Below are positions 29,295-31,945 of a DNA stretch of 31,945 nucleotides, piece by piece. A model generated the notes under the pieces. The model did not search any database and was not told the origin of the DNA. It was given only the letters and a program-made list of their open reading frames with translations. The DNA is from Zygnema cylindricum (taxonomy: Eukaryota > Streptophyta > Zygnematophyceae > Zygnematales > Zygnemataceae). Position 1 is the first letter of the stretch, and every line of letters starts with the position of its first letter. A program made the translations under genes and the position numbers. The stretch is from contig JBBHKE010001128.1 of NCBI GenBank assembly GCA_037447655.1, forward strand, positions 108,768-140,712, written 5' to 3'.

Positions 29295-29630
29295 CATTCC
29301 GTATTGTAGATTCCTAGTTGTTCAAAACTTCAAATCGCGCGATTTCTCATTTCTTCCAGTTTCTACGTATTGTACGTGACTTTTGAAAAATCGCAAGAAA
29401 ACGTCTACTATAAAATGAAACTGATAATCTATGGAAAACCTAAAAATAAAATACAGTAACAATATAGTATTTTACGACAACTGTACGAAAGTTTGCGAAA
29501 AGATACGATGCAATTATTAGTACTTTCTGTTCTGTAAACTGAACAGAATGTAAACTGAACAGAATGTGCACGGATATGTACGGAAATTTATCGTACATCT
29601 ACTGAAATTTCAAAAAAAAAACGTTGCGGA
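29295..29630 (+). repeat. Dispersed repeat family B, forward copy
   Basis: Shares its ordered words with 7591-7890 (reverse) and 3564-3900. An 18-bp unit GTAAACTGAACAGAAT is duplicated in tandem near 29534-29567. Confidence 0.65.
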
Positions 29631-30570
29631 GTCACACTTTTTGAGCACGTAAGTTCAAAATGTGTTTGGACGCCATGGCTGCTTGTTTAAGACAGACACA
29701 CAATATTATTCATACAAAAGAGTAATAATGATCACGATTTGAACTTGGGCCTATATTATTTCAAGATAGTCGCTCAAGATGTCAGTCGTAACAAGGTTAT
29801 GTAGATATACATGAGGTATGACATATAGTATAAACATATTAGTAAACTTATATGTAAATAAATTGTAACAGGGTTACAGAGTTGAGAACTTAGTGGCTAG
29901 GGACCAGGCTGCTATAGTTGCGGTTGCAGAGCAACGCAACTGCGATTCCAAACCAGTGCAACATAGCGACATATCAACGCAGCGTGGCAGTATAGCAACG
30001 CCGCAGAATGTAGATGTAACTGTATGGTTCTAGAAAGATATTCTGGATGGATCTCGGTTGACCGTGAAGGTCCACCTGTCCAAAATGCGATCGTTAAACC
30101 ATTAAAGTACAAAGGAAGATTGAATGGAAAATTCTCGACGGCCATTAAGGGTAAGAGGTGAAAATCCCGCAAGTACTAAAAACTTTACAGAAGTTAGGCA
30201 ACACTTAAAGCATGGAAATGAAAGTTATAACAACAAAAAGAAAAACAAATACCAAACTACGAGTGCACTAAAACTACTCTACACACTAGTGAAATCCATT
30301 GAGCCACAATTGGGATAAAAGAAGTGTTGTATATGAAATGGGTTTTGCCGCTGATTGATAAGTAATGATTTAGAGGCCTCGATACTAAATACATCGAGCG
30401 GAACGACTTATAATAAGGATATATTGAAATCGAAGTAGGTTTTTTGACCATTTGGACGCGTAGTTTGTACATTCTATGCCATTATTACCTTTTCTACATT
30501 CAGTACATTCAATGTCAAAATTTTGGGGTGCCGATATGGCGTACATAAGGCTAATAACGATTCACGGTGT
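29631..30570. other. Unclassified, probably transposon-derived
   Basis: No clear gene. 29900-30180 has GCAACGC-rich sequence with open frames on both strands but no recognisable domain. Near 30555-30569, CGATTCACGGTGTA is a diverged family C terminus, suggesting another degraded element ends here. Confidence 0.35.
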
Positions 30571-30800
30571 ACTGTACAGTACAGTACGGTACAGTACGGT
30601 ACTGTACTGTACAGCATTTTAACCTATAGCAAAAGTTAAAAGTAGGTACAAACCAAAAAGTCAAAAACATGTTTTTTCAGTACGTACTATAAGAGCTGTA
30701 AGAGGAGTACTGTACTGTACTTTATTAGAGTACATACTAAAAGATTGTACACTTTATTCTGCGTACTTCATTCTGTACTGTACAGTACTGTACTGTACCT
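30571..30800. repeat. GTAC palindromic repeat clusters
   Basis: CTGTACAGTACAGTAC (30572-30587) is perfectly mirrored by GTACTGTACTGTACAG (30599-30614). Further (GTACT)n/(CAGTAC)n runs lie at 30706-30721 and 30773-30797. Similar runs at 31393-31418 and 31676-31687 continue the pattern to the right. Confidence 0.8.
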
Positions 30801-30873
30801 TCCTGATTCGCCACCTCATGTGGGGTTCTTTTCAGCGTATCTTTCCTTTTTCCGAGGCCTTTGGGGATATTTT

Positions 30874-31066
30874 CACGTGGCGATCGGCTGCTGTGGTCCA
30901 GGGAAGAGCGCATCTCCGCCGTCGATGACGCATACGATCCTCTCCGCGGCCCCGTACGCTCCCATCCCGCCACGTGTCGATCGCCGATGTGGTCCAAGGA
31001 AGAGCGCATCTCCGCCGTCGATGACGCACACGACCCTCTCCGCGGCCCCGTCCGCTCCCATCCCGC
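30874..31066. repeat. GC-rich 96-bp tandem duplication starting at G-boxes
   Basis: Two units, 30874-30970 and 30971-31066, each begin CACGTG(G/T)CGATCG and share GAAGAGCGCATCTCCGCCGT and CTCTCCGCGGCCCCGT. Over the first 60 bp after GGTCCA the units differ at four positions. The period is 96 bp apart from a 1-nt indel near the start. Frames are open on both strands (for example EERISAVDDAYDPLRGPVRS twice on plus), so coding is possible but not shown; a duplicated regulatory module is equally likely. Confidence 0.75.
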
Positions 31067-31518
31067 CGTCTGGCTTCCCGCCGCGATAAGGTCCACGTGT
31101 CTGGCGCTTTCCACCGACATTATAGTACAGGACTGTACAGTTCGCACGTGCAATGTAACATACAGGTTTTCTCTTTTTCTTTCACCGACATAATGTACGG
31201 AAAAGTATTTTTTTGCCCTATAGGAAATCTTGGCGTGGATTGCAGTTCCACCGACACGATAGTACGGTACTTTTGTCCGATTCTGTTTGAGGTAAGTACG
31301 GATGTACTTTTATGCTGGAAAATAATTTGATGCTAGGAATTCTATTTATGGAAGTGGTGCACAGAGAGCCACGTGGCAGAAATTAATTATGGTACAGTAC
31401 TGTACTGTACAGTACATACTGTACTATAGCTCAATAAATAAATAAAGTGCGAATACTGAAATTCCTGGAATGCTTCGCTAATTACGAAATTTGACCGCCA
31501 ATACTTTTGCCACGTGGC
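30874..31518. promoter_or_regulatory. Cluster of five G-boxes
   Basis: CACGTG at 30874-30879, 30971-30976, 31094-31099, 31370-31375 and 31511-31516. The last two are the 10-bp palindrome GCCACGTGGC. G-boxes bind bZIP and bHLH factors in plants. They lie 250-890 bp upstream of a TATA box. Confidence 0.55.
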
Positions 31519-31763
31519 AACACAAAAATGACGTCACGGATTTTCAAATATTGGCGATATTTCACAATCGAAGCGTTTTAAAAGTGCGCAAAATGCAAAA
31601 ATCGGAGAAACAGATATTCCGTGCGGAAAGTACAATCCCGCGCCGCACGAAATTGTAGTACGGTTCAATATATTACAGTACAGTACATTTCTCCTACCTT
31701 AATAGTCAACCTCCTCCCCCCCGCTCCAAATCACATACGAAATTATCCTCACATTTCGCACTT

Positions 31764-31945
31764 TATAAACGCACGAAATTCCTCCTCACGCACTGAAAAA
31801 CTCTAAAAGCCAAATCCTCTCTCCATTCACTTAGACGCTTTTATCCCTCCTATCCCTTCCCAAAAAACCAATCCCTTTTCTTCCCTCTCCCTCCTTTCTT
31901 TCCTCCCCTTTCCCATCTTCTCTTCCCTCCCTCCCTCCCTCCCTC
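31764..31945 (+). promoter_or_regulatory. TATA box and pyrimidine-rich leader of a gene beyond the right edge
   Basis: TATAAA at 31764-31769 is followed, from about 30 bp downstream to the window end, by strongly pyrimidine-rich sequence (TCCCTCC, TTCTTCCC, CCTCCCTC) of the kind seen in the leaders of the other two genes' start regions. The coding start would be outside the window. Inferred from composition and position only. Confidence 0.45.

Noticed and set aside
29880-30180. Possible LTR or gag remnant
   Set aside because: No TG...CA ends, primer-binding site or polyprotein motif could be identified.

Overview
The window looks like nuclear DNA of a streptophyte (land plant or charophyte alga). 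It has GT-AG introns of 0.3 to 1.3 kb, coding exons as short as 34 nt, pyrimidine-rich leaders before start codons and AAACCCTAA-like teloboxes. Its short-chain dehydrogenase/reductase (SDR) most resembles plant DHRS7-type proteins, and it also has an F-box/LRR gene. A 10-N scaffold gap lies at 13333-13342. No prokaryotic operon, tRNA, rRNA or CRISPR was seen. The species cannot be named from sequence alone.

Gene layout: (1) the first coding exon of a minus-strand gene (190 to 65) runs off the left edge. (2) A plus-strand DHRS7-like SDR gene starts at 8110. Seven exons (8110-13332) are reconstructed by splice phase and family motifs: signal anchor, TGASQGIG, LSARN, HNAG and VNVFG. Its second half is uncertain because the gap falls in exon 7. 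Five downstream exon-like islands (15274-20592) have compatible phases, but they do not give a normal YxxxK catalytic segment or CPGP motif. (3) A two-exon minus-strand F-box/LRR gene (25587 to 23633, 555 aa) is convergent with the SDR gene. (4) The right edge looks like a plus-strand promoter: five G-boxes, a TATA box at 31764 and a pyrimidine-rich leader.

Both flanks (about 0.5-8 kb and 25.7-31.5 kb) are packed with non-autonomous DNA transposons, rich in GTAC and CpG. They include a TA-target family of about 600 bp with three copies, TAA-target Harbinger-like elements, hAT-like elements with 8-bp target duplications, a MULE-like MITE with a 10-bp duplication, and a 1.55-kb foldback. At 26521-29294 four of these are nested and the order of insertion can be read from their target duplications. 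The SDR gene body is different: AT-rich, and loaded with a different strand-biased minisatellite or microsatellite in almost every intron.
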